From NCBI RefSeq assembly GCF_000002235.5, contig NW_022145595.1, forward strand, positions 28,089,162 through 28,153,161: 64,000 nt of DNA. Direction: 5' to 3'. A program made the translations under genes and the position numbers. The notes below the pieces were generated by a model. It had not been told where the DNA came from and made no database searches. It saw only the letters and a program-made list of their open reading frames with translations. Below are positions 32,909 to 46,782 of the stretch, piece after piece (within the stretch, counting starts at the first letter, position 1; each line of letters opens with the position of its first letter). The stretch comes from Strongylocentrotus purpuratus. Lineage: Eukaryota; Echinodermata; Echinoidea; Camarodonta; Strongylocentrotidae.

Positions 32909-35132
32909 GTAAGTTATTATTTGCTTTCTATGATAATAATAATAACTTTTACTTATATAGCACTTTTCATATGAGATTTATATCAAAGCGCTTTACAATA
33001 TTGAAGCAAGTAAAACTAAACAGAGTAATGACAAGAGAACAAATTTAAAGTGAAAATTTCAAACATAAGATAACAAGGTAAGGTTACAATTTAGGAACTA
33101 GGTTGAATATGCCTTTTCCATTAAATAGGTTTTTAAATTTGATCTAAACAAAGTAATATCAGAGATGCAACGAATGGAGGCTGGAAGAGAATTCCACAAA
33201 CGTGGAGCAGAGCATGAAAAGGACCTCTCACCAAAGTATTTTGTTTTTGCTTTTTAACGGTCAAGAGAGTTTGATTTGCAGAACGAAGGGGCCTATTTGG
33301 TGTGATATAACTGAATCATTTCAGAAAGATAATTTGGGGCATGACCATGTAGATACTTGAAAGTTAAAAAAAACTTTGAACTGGACGCAAACGTTTTTTA
33401 AATGTTATTTATTTTTTAGTTCCATGATTCTGTGGTAAAATAATAATTATGGTATAGTATAACGACAGACGGGTGAGAATTTAACGAGGGCCAAGGAAGA
33501 TGGAAGGCCTGGGAAACTGTAGAGAATCATGGAAGATACAAACTAAAGACAACAATTGATAAAGAGGAGATAGCTGAACACAAACTATAGACGTGAAGTA
33601 AAGTAATAATGATTTGGCTTTTTATTGAAAAATTAACAGATCAGTAACGGAGTCCAGATAATCTGACCAGGAGGGTGTTTCACAAAGATCCTAAGTTGAA
33701 CTTATCTCTAAGTTGGAATTAACAATTATAGAAAGCCATCAGCATCCTTAAAAATATTTTGTAAAAGTTATTTTAAAAGGCATAAAATGTTGATTCAAAT
33801 CATTCATAGTTCCTACTACCCTGTAAGATTTCATGTTCTTGGCGTGGAATTTATGAAAAGTCTAAATTACTTGAATTTTTGCTTTTGAATATATTTCATT
33901 ATGAGGCTACAAATGGCTCTCCATAATATTTAAGTCCGACTTAGAGTTAAGTTCGACTTAGAATCTTTGTGAAACACCCCCCAGGGGGACAAGTTCAAAA
34001 GTTCTTTGACAATCAGGCAAGCAAGGAACAACAACAACAAACACAAAACCGGGAAACAATTAGTGGGCATTTTTTTATATTTTTTTTAAAACTTAATGTG
34101 AACTTAATAATCTACTCTTATTTTTGTCTTGCCTCTATAATTATGATACAAAAGGTAATGGAGCCTGAAGATCTTCCAACCTTTAAAGCAATTCAATACG
34201 AACGCTCATTAAATCTCATAGAGAAACAAAGGTGTTAGGGCGATTTTTACCCGCCAGACGATTTCGTGAGTATTTACCTATTATGTGGTTAAGGCCGTTA
34301 TTATGTCAATTCAATATTAATTACTTAGCCAATAAGTCATAATTTCCGCATTCTTAGAGGATAAATACTCTTTTTTTTTCTCCAAGTTTACATAATTCGG
34401 GTTAATATCAACCTAGGGTAAAAAATGTCAATGAGGAAATCAATAGTAAACCAACCCAGTGCTTTACTCATATTGTTATCCCTGTTATACCTAATTAAAT
34501 ATCAAGAACGTTAATCATAATAATTTGGAAATTCTTTTCCCGGATACATAACCTGAGGCGGTCAACAATAAAATGCAAGCAGCATAACACGCGAAATGCA
34601 TCATCGCACATTAAAATCATTGTTTGATTTTCATCAGCTAAACGAAAAAAAGAGGAGAAGGGGATAACATTGATAGATTAATAAACAGGTTGTGTGTGCG
34701 CGTGTGTGGGTTTGGGTGAGTGGGCGGGAGAGAGAGAGAGAGAGAGAGAGAGCCGGAGAAGAGAAGGAAATTGTTGTTATATTGATCAACCTATGTTGGT
34801 CCCACCAATTTTGGGTAGATAAACAAGTCACAGTCAGTGGGAGATCTAAGATTTTATTCCGTGGGGGAGCAAGCATATTTTGTGTAAATAAACGACAAGT
34901 AACAACAAGAATATAACAAACTAAACGAAACAAACTAAAGCCATTAAAAATAATATTCATGTTTAGCGTTCCCGCCCGCTTCCTTTTTGGGGACCGCCTA
35001 CTTTTCTTTTATTTTCTTTTTTTCCTATTTAAAAAAAAGAAAAAAGAAAAAAAAAGGCCTCCTCCTTCCTTTCCCCCCCCAAAAAAAAGGCAGGACGTTT
35101 AAATATTTGGCCTTACATCACCGGGAAGGGGG

Positions 35133-35165
<33 letters not shown>

Positions 35166-37947
35166 CTAAAAGTACTAACCTTTTAATGGGGTACATGCCC
35201 CTTGTACCCCCTTGGATCAGCCAATAATAGTCTTGAAGACTGTAAAAGTAATGAACCTGTAACAACTCATATGGAATCAGCGTGGATTGGTTGTTTACCA
35301 ATATAGAACTTTTCTGTCATACCCTATTTGCCATGAATTGTGTCATGTAATCTCTACCTAATCCTTTCTAACATTATTTTTGCTTCCTAGTATCATGGAA
35401 TGTTGACAAATGATGAACTTGGTTCTTACTCAAAGAAAGATCAGATAAAAGGTGAGAAACAGCTTTAAATGTTTGGCTCCCGGGAGTATTTTCAGTTTTC
35501 TAACTAGCTTTTAATTACAAGATAGAGCACGCGATCTCAATTTACTGGATGTAAGTGTAAGCCGGCATTCTTTACAAATTAAAAGGTGATAGTTGGTATC
35601 TTTTATGAAGACATTTCATTTTAAACATCCTTCTAAATACTTATGTTCCTCCGAGCTTATAGAAATACGGAATCGAGAAGTCCAATGACGCTTTTGATCA
35701 AATAGATTTCTATTTCGTACATAAAGATATGGATTGTGTTGAGACAACGTAATATGGTTTAAACTGTGCTTGTTAAACGATATTGCATCAAGAGTTTATG
35801 ATTATATCAGCAAATAATTACAGTCTATCGCTATAGGATGGTTTCCTCATCCAGAACAAACAGAAATTTTGCTTCATTTTAAACCATAATGACACGTACA
35901 AAACAAACATGCCTATTACCAGGAGAGAATAGTTAAAGATTTTAACTTATTGCCCATCATAATATCACACCAATTTTATATTTTTCTTTATTTTTTTCTT
36001 TCTCATCCTCTTTTATGATATTTATTAGCATAACAACCAATACAAATAAATCAAGGTTTTACATCAGCCATTGGTAGAATTTTTTAAACTTTACCTTCTT
36101 TTCCCAATTTATAGTTACTGACACTTTCCAAATATGACTTAAAGTTTATAGTGACATCATATTTGGAAAATTTAAGTAACTATAAATCTTTTTCTTTAAG
36201 GCGAATTGATGTTGTATGCCATAGCACAACAAGAGGACGAGTATATGGTTGATTAAAACCAGTAGTTTCGTAGCACGTAGTATAATGTCTCAACTAAAAC
36301 GTGCAAGAAGCCGCTTCTTATATTTTGTGAACAAACAATCAACAAACGTAGTAGAAACTACAATATTTACCAATAAACACTCAAATAAGCCTTTTCACTT
36401 TTTTGTGTGTCCATAACCGAATTCGCGAATTGAAATCACAATACATATTGTCATATTTGCATGGTACAGTAGTAGAAGGCCTAGTTACCTGCTCAACCAG
36501 AAAATTTTGTTCTATTTGGTGTAAAAGGGTTATGGGTAAGTCGATGCAGACCCCGATGTTTCCCTTCAAAGAATATGCCCCTGATTAATATATTTGTTTA
36601 CATATTTTAAATATTTGCTCAGTTTGTTTTTACATTTCCCAGTTTAACCCGCATGCCTTCATATTATGGAAATTTTCAATTAACCCTTTAATACGTGATA
36701 GGTGGTAAATTTTCATATCTTAATTCTTTGCAGGATTAAATCTAACAGCACTTGTAACACTAATTAGCATAAAAATAAGTATTTACAAAAACAGGAGAGA
36801 ATAGTTGAAGAATTTCCATTATTGCCCATCAGATTTATAATCATATTAATTTATTATCTGTATGGCGAATCAATTTTGTATGCCGTAGCAAATCAAGAAG
36901 ACGAGTATAGGGTTGATTCAAATCAGTAGATTCGTGAAATACCACGTAGTATAATGTCTAAACGAAAAAGTGCAAGAACAAACATTCATATATACAACGA
37001 TTCAACACGTAGTACATACTACAATATTTACCAGTAAACACTAGAATTTGCATTTTCAGTTCTATATCACACATTAGTTTTTGATTGCAGAATTTGTGAA
37101 CTGAAATACACAAGTGTCACATACATGTTTTTGTAGAACTTGGGCCTAGTTACTTTCTCAAGCAGAAATAATCGGTCTATTGTGTGTAAAAGTGTTGGGT
37201 TAGTTGTTCAAAATACAGGCCACGACCTTCCCCTTTAAAGAACAGGCCTCCCCCCCCCCCCTCGAAATGCATGCCTTTTGTATTTAGCACGTACACAAAT
37301 TGTTTGGAACCAGCAACCATGAAAACTGAGCCAGTGTGACGTCACACTTCGGAACTGTATGACAACTTGTGGTAGATCTATGGAGTGGGGTGTGAGGGGT
37401 AGGTAACTCTTTATCAACATTTTGTTAATCCCAGCTTTTGAGTATTTAAAGGTGTATTTATGTGATAAACTTACATTAACATTTTACTCATCTATATCTA
37501 GAATATGACATCATCCTGCCAAAGATACATGACCCTTCAAAAATGTCAAAGCGGAGCACAGATTCGACCAATCACAATGAGCAACACAGAGTCACCTTCA
37601 CAGCATTCGAAGAGGAGCATCACGTGGTTCTGGAGAAGAATCATTGGCTTTTGAGACCCGGCTTAGAAGTGGAGTATCTACAACCGGATGGATCGATCCG
37701 GAAAGAACCGGTTCAGACTAGAAACTGTCACTTCTTTGCGACTTCTATCTCCCATGGCGGATCAAAGGGAGCACTGAGCACTTGTAGTGGATTGGTGAGT
37801 TAATAATCTTGATTCTTGTGATGTTGAATGAATCGTTGACCAAAGTTGAACCAAATCAGGCTATTTAGGCCTACCTATTCATTAAGATATGGGAACTTTG
37901 GGACAAAGAGGATGAGAAATATAAAGAGAGAAAGAGGAGGGAGGAGA

Positions 37948-37978
<31 letters not shown>

Positions 37979-40900
37979 GAAAGAGAGAGAGAGAGAGAGA
38001 AAGAAGGACGAGAGGGACGAGCGTATAAGGGTAATGGGTTAGCGAACCACTAAAAATTAAAGTATTTATATAATTATTACGATTTTCTCATTTGTATAGA
38101 GAAAGAGAATTTTTGAAAATGAACCCGGAGCTAACAGAATGAGAAAATCCAATCTTAAGGGCTTACGATTGTCGGTCTTGACAATGTCATACTATTTGTT
38201 TTGTAGTTCTTTAAATAACTCCTCTATTTTCATGATGGAATTAATCTAACCAAAGAATTATTAAATTGAATGATGTGTTAAACATCAAGGGGTATAAATA
38301 ATAAAACACGGCCTAAAAATTCTTTGATTGTTCGAGCACCTTTTCATTTCAGAGAGGAGTGTTGTCATTGGATGATGACATGATGTTCATCGAACCATTA
38401 AAAGAAGACCATGCGAGAAGAATGAAGAGAAACATTGATGATACAACCCATCCGCATCTCATTTATAAACAAGCTGCCGATGTTGACGACGAAGATGACG
38501 TGTGTACAGTTGGAGACCGTAAGCTCCCCTATCAGTAATCCATTTATTCATCAAGATATAAGACGAATTAATCTAATGTTGCTTTGACTGATTCAGATAC
38601 GAAATATGACCTGTGTGGAAGAGGCAGAAACAGGATTAAAGTGACCGTTTAAGATGTATATATTTCGAAAATTAAGAACTTTTTGAAAGATCACTCTTTC
38701 TCATAACATTGGCAATATTCTCTTTTGATGTACATATGCATTTCCTTACATGGACTAATCTTCCATTCGTTTGGTACTAATAATAACACCACTCCTCTCA
38801 GATTACTTTTTCGAATCATCGGGTCTTCGCGTCCGGTCGGGTGGTCGCGTACCACGACCTCTCGTGAAACGAAAACGGAGGATCATGACTTGTGAAGATG
38901 CATGTTAAGGACGCGATTTTCGCTAATTTTCCGTTCATAGGGTTTTCACAAAGTGTCGGGTAAATTGGACTAGACCATTTTGTAGATGAGAGTGGTTATT
39001 TCACAAACATTACCCCCGACATTTCTTGAATAAAAGTCGGGTAACGCGACCATTCGACCCGACGCGTTGCCCCGATTTTTCAAGGTAATTAGCCTCTCAG
39101 ATCCTAACTATGAAATACACATTTTTTTGTGACTAGAAGATAATTCAAAGTGTTTTTTCCAGCATGATATTGGCAAAAACAGAATAGGAATCATAAGATT
39201 ACTTTCCATAAAAATATGCCAATAATGAAAATGAAAATGAAAATAGGGACACCTCACACACCCTTGAAATATTGGGTAAATTCAGTTGATCAACATGCGC
39301 TTGTTGGTGAAATATTTACCAATCTGTTCGCTATTTCTATCCAGGTAAAGAGATCTATACCGATGTGTGTCAATTATCATATATTTACCAAGAGTATTTG
39401 ATAAACTAGGGTTGAGAAAAATTTGCCCCTTTATTTCCTCTTTTTATTATCAAGTTGGCTAAAGTTTGTTGGTCAAAAAATAGCAATAGGTGAAGCTTAA
39501 AGTTAATCCAAACTGATGCAAGATAAAACTATACCCAAACATTTTATAAAGATATTTGAGTTTGGTCGATGAAACATTAAATGATGATGGGACCTTCTGG
39601 CCTATAACCAAAGAAAACTAATTTTCTGTCCTTTTATTAACATTTAGTACCAGTTGCAGATAATGGTGGATCTACAGGAACAGTGATTCTAGCCAATGAA
39701 ACTACTTACAATGGTCCTTATCTTGGCGCTAAATACATAGAAATCTTCTATGTGGTGGACAAGCTTGTTTATGACGAACATTTGGGAGAAACTGAGAGTT
39801 ACGCTACTACTATTTTGAACATTGTAAGTACATGTTTATTTCCAATATATTAAGATAGGCTATGCCTGTGATATATTGTGGAGCAAACTTAGAAGTGTCG
39901 TAGTCCAGTGGTTTAAGCACTTGACTTAAAATTCAAAAGTCGTGGGTTCGATATCCCCGACACGGCACTAATGTCCTTTGATTGTAAATAAAATTGTTTA
40001 TTATTCTTTGTAATGTACCCTTGAGGGCTTGGGAGGGGGGGGGGGTAGCGGGAGAGGTTGGCGAGGCGAGAGGGGTCGATAAGGGGATAGTGCATTGGTA
40101 AATTACTATGATTGAAAATTAATGTTGTATGTAAATTAATATGATGTTTAGCTTTTGGACCCCATGGAAAAACAGGACCATTTTGAAACTCATCCTGAAA
40201 TGGGCTATTTAATCGCTTGTCTATACTCAACACATTTACTTACATTTTTATCACTTGAAATGTGTTTTTTATGTATTCTTTTTAAACTTGTATGCATATA
40301 TGGATCTCGGAAATAAAAACATAGAAACAAACAAAGGGCATTAATCTACATTTGCCACTTAAAAGAGAGAAATGGGGACCCGGTTTGATGACAAAAGCAT
40401 TTGTGTTAGAAATTGCCTATGCCTTCACGGTGACCATATGGTAGGAATACTCCCACAGAGAGTGGAGTTGGTGCACATTGTGCGTGAATGAATCCAATGA
40501 CCGGGGTAACATTATTTGTAAAGCGCTTAGAGACGGTATAAGTTCGTTTTAAGCGCTATTTATTTCCGGATTATTATTATTAAACTTATATTCACAATAA
40601 TCGTCCGCGTAATAAATGAAGCTGTTATTTTCTTCTTTTTCGTTTGTTCTTTTGTATTTTTTCGTTAATATTTACAGATTCTTTAAATAATATGTGAAGA
40701 AAAAAAAAGGTTTCTAAGTCAACCTAAATTCCCCTTGGGATCGGCGTTAAGCTTTATAAAGTAGCCAACGAATAAATTTACTTGAGATTACGTTAAGATA
40801 CTACGACTATTTTTGACAACTCTATATTTTACGGTCACATTACAAAAAGATATATATTTTCCGGCAGCCAGTCACAGCCTGTTATTTTAGCTCTCTTTAA

Positions 40901-41679
40901 CTTTCATTTATAATGTCTGATTTCAGTTGCTCCACTTTCATCCTTGTGATTTACTCTGATGAGTACAACATGGAAAGCTTAAGTATTCACTGCTAATATA
41001 TGATACATTATTTCTTTCTTTTCATGTAATCATAGATGAGCAGACGATTCGCTGATCCGAGTCTCGATATCAGCATCCGATTCTCAGTGGTTCGTCTTCT
41101 TATCTCCACGACGACAACAATAACAGTAAGATAATATCATCGTTATGTCCTCGTTCGTTGAACAAACATGGGTTATACTCTTTTTCAGTTTCGTAAAGTA
41201 TTTCATATCAAAATTGTGAGGTTTATTGTGTGTATAATCAGAATTTACCAAATTAGCGATTCGTTTATATTGATGATAAATTAGGTCAATGGGTACATTA
41301 CACCAACAATAATTTACCTATATCTATTGTGTAGAAATATATAATATCTATATATTTCTATTCAAAATATTAACCTTGAGTTATCGTAATGTGATAACTT
41401 GGTTTTGCTTGCATAAAGATTTGCAGAAGTTTAAGATTATAAATAAAAGAGTCATATTAAGTGTTTTTATTGACATAAAATACATTTCCAATATTCCGTA
41501 ATAAAGACTTTACATGGAAAGTATGTACCTCAACACTAGGGAGATGCATTATTTTTATAGGACAGATGTTCGACGGTCACACAATGTTTCAAGGCACCGT
41601 GTGCCATTGTGTGCCATAAAAAACACAAATCTGTTTATCTCCGATTAATTCACTCATTGAGTTGCTTCGTTAACCCCCA

Positions 41680-41711
<32 letters not shown>

Positions 41712-41922
41712 TACACAAACACACGCGCGCACACATACACACCCACTCTCTCCACTATCCCTCTCTCTCCCTCTCTCACACACACACACACGCACACGCA
41801 CATACACACTCTACACACTCTCTCGTTCTCTCTCCCTCTCTCTCCAATCTCCCTCTCTCCCACTCCCCTATCCCCTCTCTCTCTCTCTCTTTCTCTACCT
41901 CCCCCTCTCTCTCTCTCTCACC

Positions 41923-41953
<31 letters not shown>

Positions 41954-44900
41954 CCCCTTTTCTATCTCTCTATCTCTCTTTCTCCCAGGCGACCAACCCC
42001 TCTGGTGGTGAGGAGAGTATAACACCTGATGCTGTTGCCGATACGACCCTCCCAAATTTCTGTACCTGGCAAGCCTCATTAAGTGTAGATGATGACACCG
42101 ATCCTAATGACTGGGACTTAGCCTTGCTCTTTACAGGGTCAGTAAAAACAAAAGAAAAACATTTTCGGAAAAGATTTATATCTACAAATCCCAGAAGATG
42201 GAATAGTCACAAATTTTGTTTATTTTGTATTGTGAGACAGATTTGTTTGCTGGACTGACGAAGGAATCATGAATAGTATTGAGAAGTCTTTCAAGTTCTA
42301 ACTTCCTGGCTAGAAATCATTTGTTATGATTTCTATTGATACATACATTTTAAGAACACAAGTCATATAAAGTAAAAGCTGAAAATATTTGTAGTCTTCT
42401 TTTCATGAATTAATATTTCAAACGTTTCAAATTCAGTACATTAGAAAGGTGAAGACTTAGTAATCATTTGTGCCCGGTCTAATACAAAATGCGATTAATC
42501 CGCGGATTGATTACAAAATGTTCAAATCAGTCTCAAACTCATAAACTAATATCTTTTTATTTAAGAAAATTACAATAAAGTACGTTTTGTAAGCAATTTG
42601 AAATTTGACAAATGAAGAACAAAAATTATTCGTCACAGATTAATGAAATAATTCCTAAAAAGGCATTTATGAAGGATTTATACATTTTTTTTAATTACAT
42701 TAGGAAAGTAGCCATTTCTTACTTCCTTATTTCCTTCCAACAGACACGATATCTACCGTGATAACATGGTTTACAGTTTGCTAGGTCGGGCAAGAGTTGG
42801 TGGAACTTGTAACGTCGATAGTAAGTGTTCTGTCACCGAGAATAGCGGTCTATCAGCAGGTCTTACTATGGCGCACGAAACCGGACATTCGTAAGTCATT
42901 TCAATAGGTGCTCTGGTTGAAAAAAAGAAAGAAAATGAATTCTCACAGAATAAAAATGAAATTTACACTGAATGTTAAAGATTACAAATAAATGTCATTT
43001 GCCAAAAAAAAATGGTAGAAAATGAATAGTGGCTGAGTAATGGGCATATAAAGGTAAGGAAATCAAGGTAAATAGGCCCGACACCATTTGTGTAGTCCCA
43101 TATGCATCTTTTTGTGTACAGTGCTTGTTACTTTACCAAGACTGGGCCAAATTTATTATGATTTTGATGACTCCAGAACCTTGAAGTACACAACAATACT
43201 TACACTGTCGCTCATAAAGGTGGAATATTTTTTTAAATCCCAATTTATGGAATTATTTTAAAAATAATTTAAAAATAATAGATCTAGATAATAGTATACA
43301 TTCCTAGATTTTCTTGAATAACAATTTGCCATTTTGTGTTTTGCGTGACTGCTGAAGCATGTGTATGCTACTATGCTAATCAACTAGGGGACCTATGCCC
43401 TTAAGTCATAAATGACAGTAATGAGGTTTAATGCCCCACAAAAGGGCACTAATATAGCACATCGACACGGTTTTGATCCAGGGGCCTCACAGTTACGAGG
43501 CCATTGCTCTGTCACTGAACCATGACTGTACGCAGCGGGGCTAGGGTACGGGGCAGTTTCCATAAATAAAATGAAAAACAGAAAATGCAATAAATTCTCA
43601 ATAATTTATTGCATTTTACCCTGGTTCCCAACATAAAAAAATATTCTGTGTGCCCATGCCTTGAGCCATAATGCATGGCCGTCCAGAGGATTTGTTCATG
43701 TTGGGGACCGGGGTAAAATGCAATAAATTATTGAAAATTTATTGCATTTTCTGTTTTTTTGTTTATTTATGGAAACTGCCCCCTACCCTAGCCCCCGCTG
43801 CGTACAGTCATGGTTCAATGACAAAACAATGGCCTCGTAACTGTGAGGCCCCAGGATCAAAACCGTGTCGATGTGCTATATTAGTGCCCTTTTGTGGGGC
43901 ATTATTCCTCATTACTGTCATTTATGACTTGAGGGCGTAGGTCTCCTAGTTAATAAGCATAGTAGCATACACATGCTTTAGCAGTCACGCAAAATACACA
44001 TTGGCAAATTATTATTCAATAAAATATGAGAATGTATACTATTATCTAGATCTATTATTTTTAAATAATTTTTAAAATAATTCCATAAATTGGGGTCAAA
44101 CTAAAATATTCCACCTTTATGAGCGACAGTGTACATGCTACATGATCAATTTTTTCTGATCCATTCCACACCTTTTTTTTTTCACAATGCAATCGCATGA
44201 CCAGAACTCAACTTTATCTTTAATTAAGATTTTAACTTAATATGGAACAATGCAAGTAATGGGATATATCACTCGTATATGTTAAACATACACTTGGACT
44301 GCTGTTTTTTCAATAATCTGTCAAAATAGGACATTAAAAATACCACAAGAAGATTAGAATAAGAATATCTCCAGCACCTTGTATTGAACTTCTTTTTTTT
44401 TTTTGACTAACTAAATAATAATAATATTCTGCTTTTATATAGCGCTTAGTACAGAATATACTTAACCATGAATTCAAGAAAAATCGGCATTTAACTAGAC
44501 TTGTTGTTTCTGAGAAGACATACTCTGTGCTGCTTCCTTGTTACTGAAAGAAGACAATTCCATTTGTTTATTGTTTTGGCAGGAGTAAAGCAGTAGCGAA
44601 CACCATATTATAGGTATCCTTGTTTCGCAGTAAAGGTTATATTTTAACTTCGTGCATTGTTAAGTGGGAGAAAGATGGATTTCAGGTAGGCTAATTAGCC
44701 AACAAACAGGAGAACATTGTCTCTCATCCCCAGCAAGTTTCCACTGTCTACATTATTTTGTTGGACAGGTCATTATAGTTCATTTATGGACACTGGTGAA
44801 CTTTTGAGACTTGAGAAGAAAAAAAAAGATCGTAATGCACTATTGCCAGAACTCAAGATTGTTACATTTTTTAATCTGGGTGACGTATTGCCCATGCTCT

Positions 44901-46735
44901 TCAAGACATACCAATCTAAACTTCCTAATTGAATTTCTTCTGTATCTACACGTGCATGACAAATTTCCCCCATGAAAGTCTGTGGAAGCCAATTACCCGA
45001 CTTGAACATTATTATTGCATTCATTCATTCCCAATCGTATTATTCTGTATTAAAGTGTTTTTTTTAAATCTGCACCTTTGTTAGCCTTGGGGTGAGTCAC
45101 GATATAAGCTATGGATGTACAGAAGGTCTAAACATCATGTCTACCAGTTCAGCACGGAGTAATGGAGCATTTGAATGGTCATCATGCAGCTCAGAACATA
45201 TGAAGATCTTCATCAGGTTAGTGATATTGCGTGTAATTCTTACATTCAATGACTGTTTTGTAAGTTTGAAGAATGATGAGCGGAAAATGGTGTGTGACTT
45301 GAGTTCTTAGTTTGTATTCTAGAAGAGATACTACGAAAAGAGAATGTCACACAAGATCACTCGACTGCGAGAATGATATACTTTGACTCGTTCTTCTCCT
45401 TTCAGTTCTTCGTCATCGTAATCTTTATTTTATTTACCTATTTCCCGGACCTATTTAGCGTAATTTCATTTCTATTCATAGATTTTTTCGTTCATTTTAA
45501 AATAATTATTATCAATAATTTCGCTTTTCTATCTTTACCCTCAACGCTGTTGTTGAAATTGGCCATACACGCATGGTCCTCATGTGTGAAAGACATATTA
45601 GATGGATTAGGAGCTATCATATATATTTTTCAAATCGAGAAATATTATTAATATCATTTTTAAGAGAGTTTAAAGTGGCAATTCTGACCAATATTCGGCA
45701 AGGTAAACGAGTTAAAATAGTTGGTATACGGGAAGTTTCTCTGCCGTATAGACTTTCTGACCAAAACTGGAACAGGAATCAAAAAGATAAACAATTACCA
45801 GGTTTGACAGACCCCGGTGCAACTACTTACTCTCATTGTTCATAATTATCATTAAATGTCTCGGTTTCACAAGACTCATGGTCGACTAGACCTGTAGTTT
45901 CAAAGGGACAACACCCATAGGCCCGAATTCACAAAGGAGGTTTGTCGACAAACCTCCTTTTGCTTTTTACGAACCAAGGTTTGTAAAAACGCGTCGAAAC
46001 GCGTCATATGACGCACATAAACCTGGGTTTGTCGACAAACCTCCTTTGTGAATTCGGGCCGTTGTGTTTCATATATAGGACGGGGTCAACAACACACCAA
46101 TAAGATCTGGCAAATGAATTTCATATTATATTCACATTAGACACTCTCAAAATTTTCTATAGAGTTTGTAATTTGTTTATTTCAGCTCTCGAGACTGTAT
46201 GGATGATTTTCCAACTACTGCCCTGGCTCCCATTCTAGAGCTTCCGGGTCAAAGTGTCGATGACCAGTGCAAGATGGTTCTTGATAACCCATTGGCCTAC
46301 AGCTGCGCTTCGTTTGTAAGTTGGAAATTATTTCATTCTTTACCAGCTTTACAAAACCAAACCCTCTTCAAATTCTATTGCATGTACTGACATGATATAC
46401 CCCTTGGCACATTTAAAATATTGGTCTTGAAAGAATAATTAGCCGTGGCTTAAGCTAAATTAGGATTTCCCTGCAGCTTACTTACAATGTTTCCTTGGGA
46501 ACTTACGAAGTTTCCTAATACCTACAAATACAAATTCGCTTTCTCAGCATTCAGGTAAACATGCTCTACTTAAAACCTAATATATCTTGTTGAATAGTGG
46601 TCATATAAAGATAAAATGATTATTATTCATGATTTCATCGTAGCGGGAGGAGAGACCCGTCTCAGTGATTCAGATCACGATTTTCCCCTCCATGGCACAG
46701 GTGACGCCAAATACTACTACTACTACTGTTACTAG

Positions 46736-46782
<47 letters not shown>

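Noticed and set aside
41609-42022. Ser/Leu/His-rich frame upstream of exon 7
   Set aside because: Translation of the CT/CA microsatellite.
45373-45845. Hydrophobic frames in ADAMTS intron 9
   Set aside because: AT-rich intronic sequence without family match; flanking exons splice cleanly around it.
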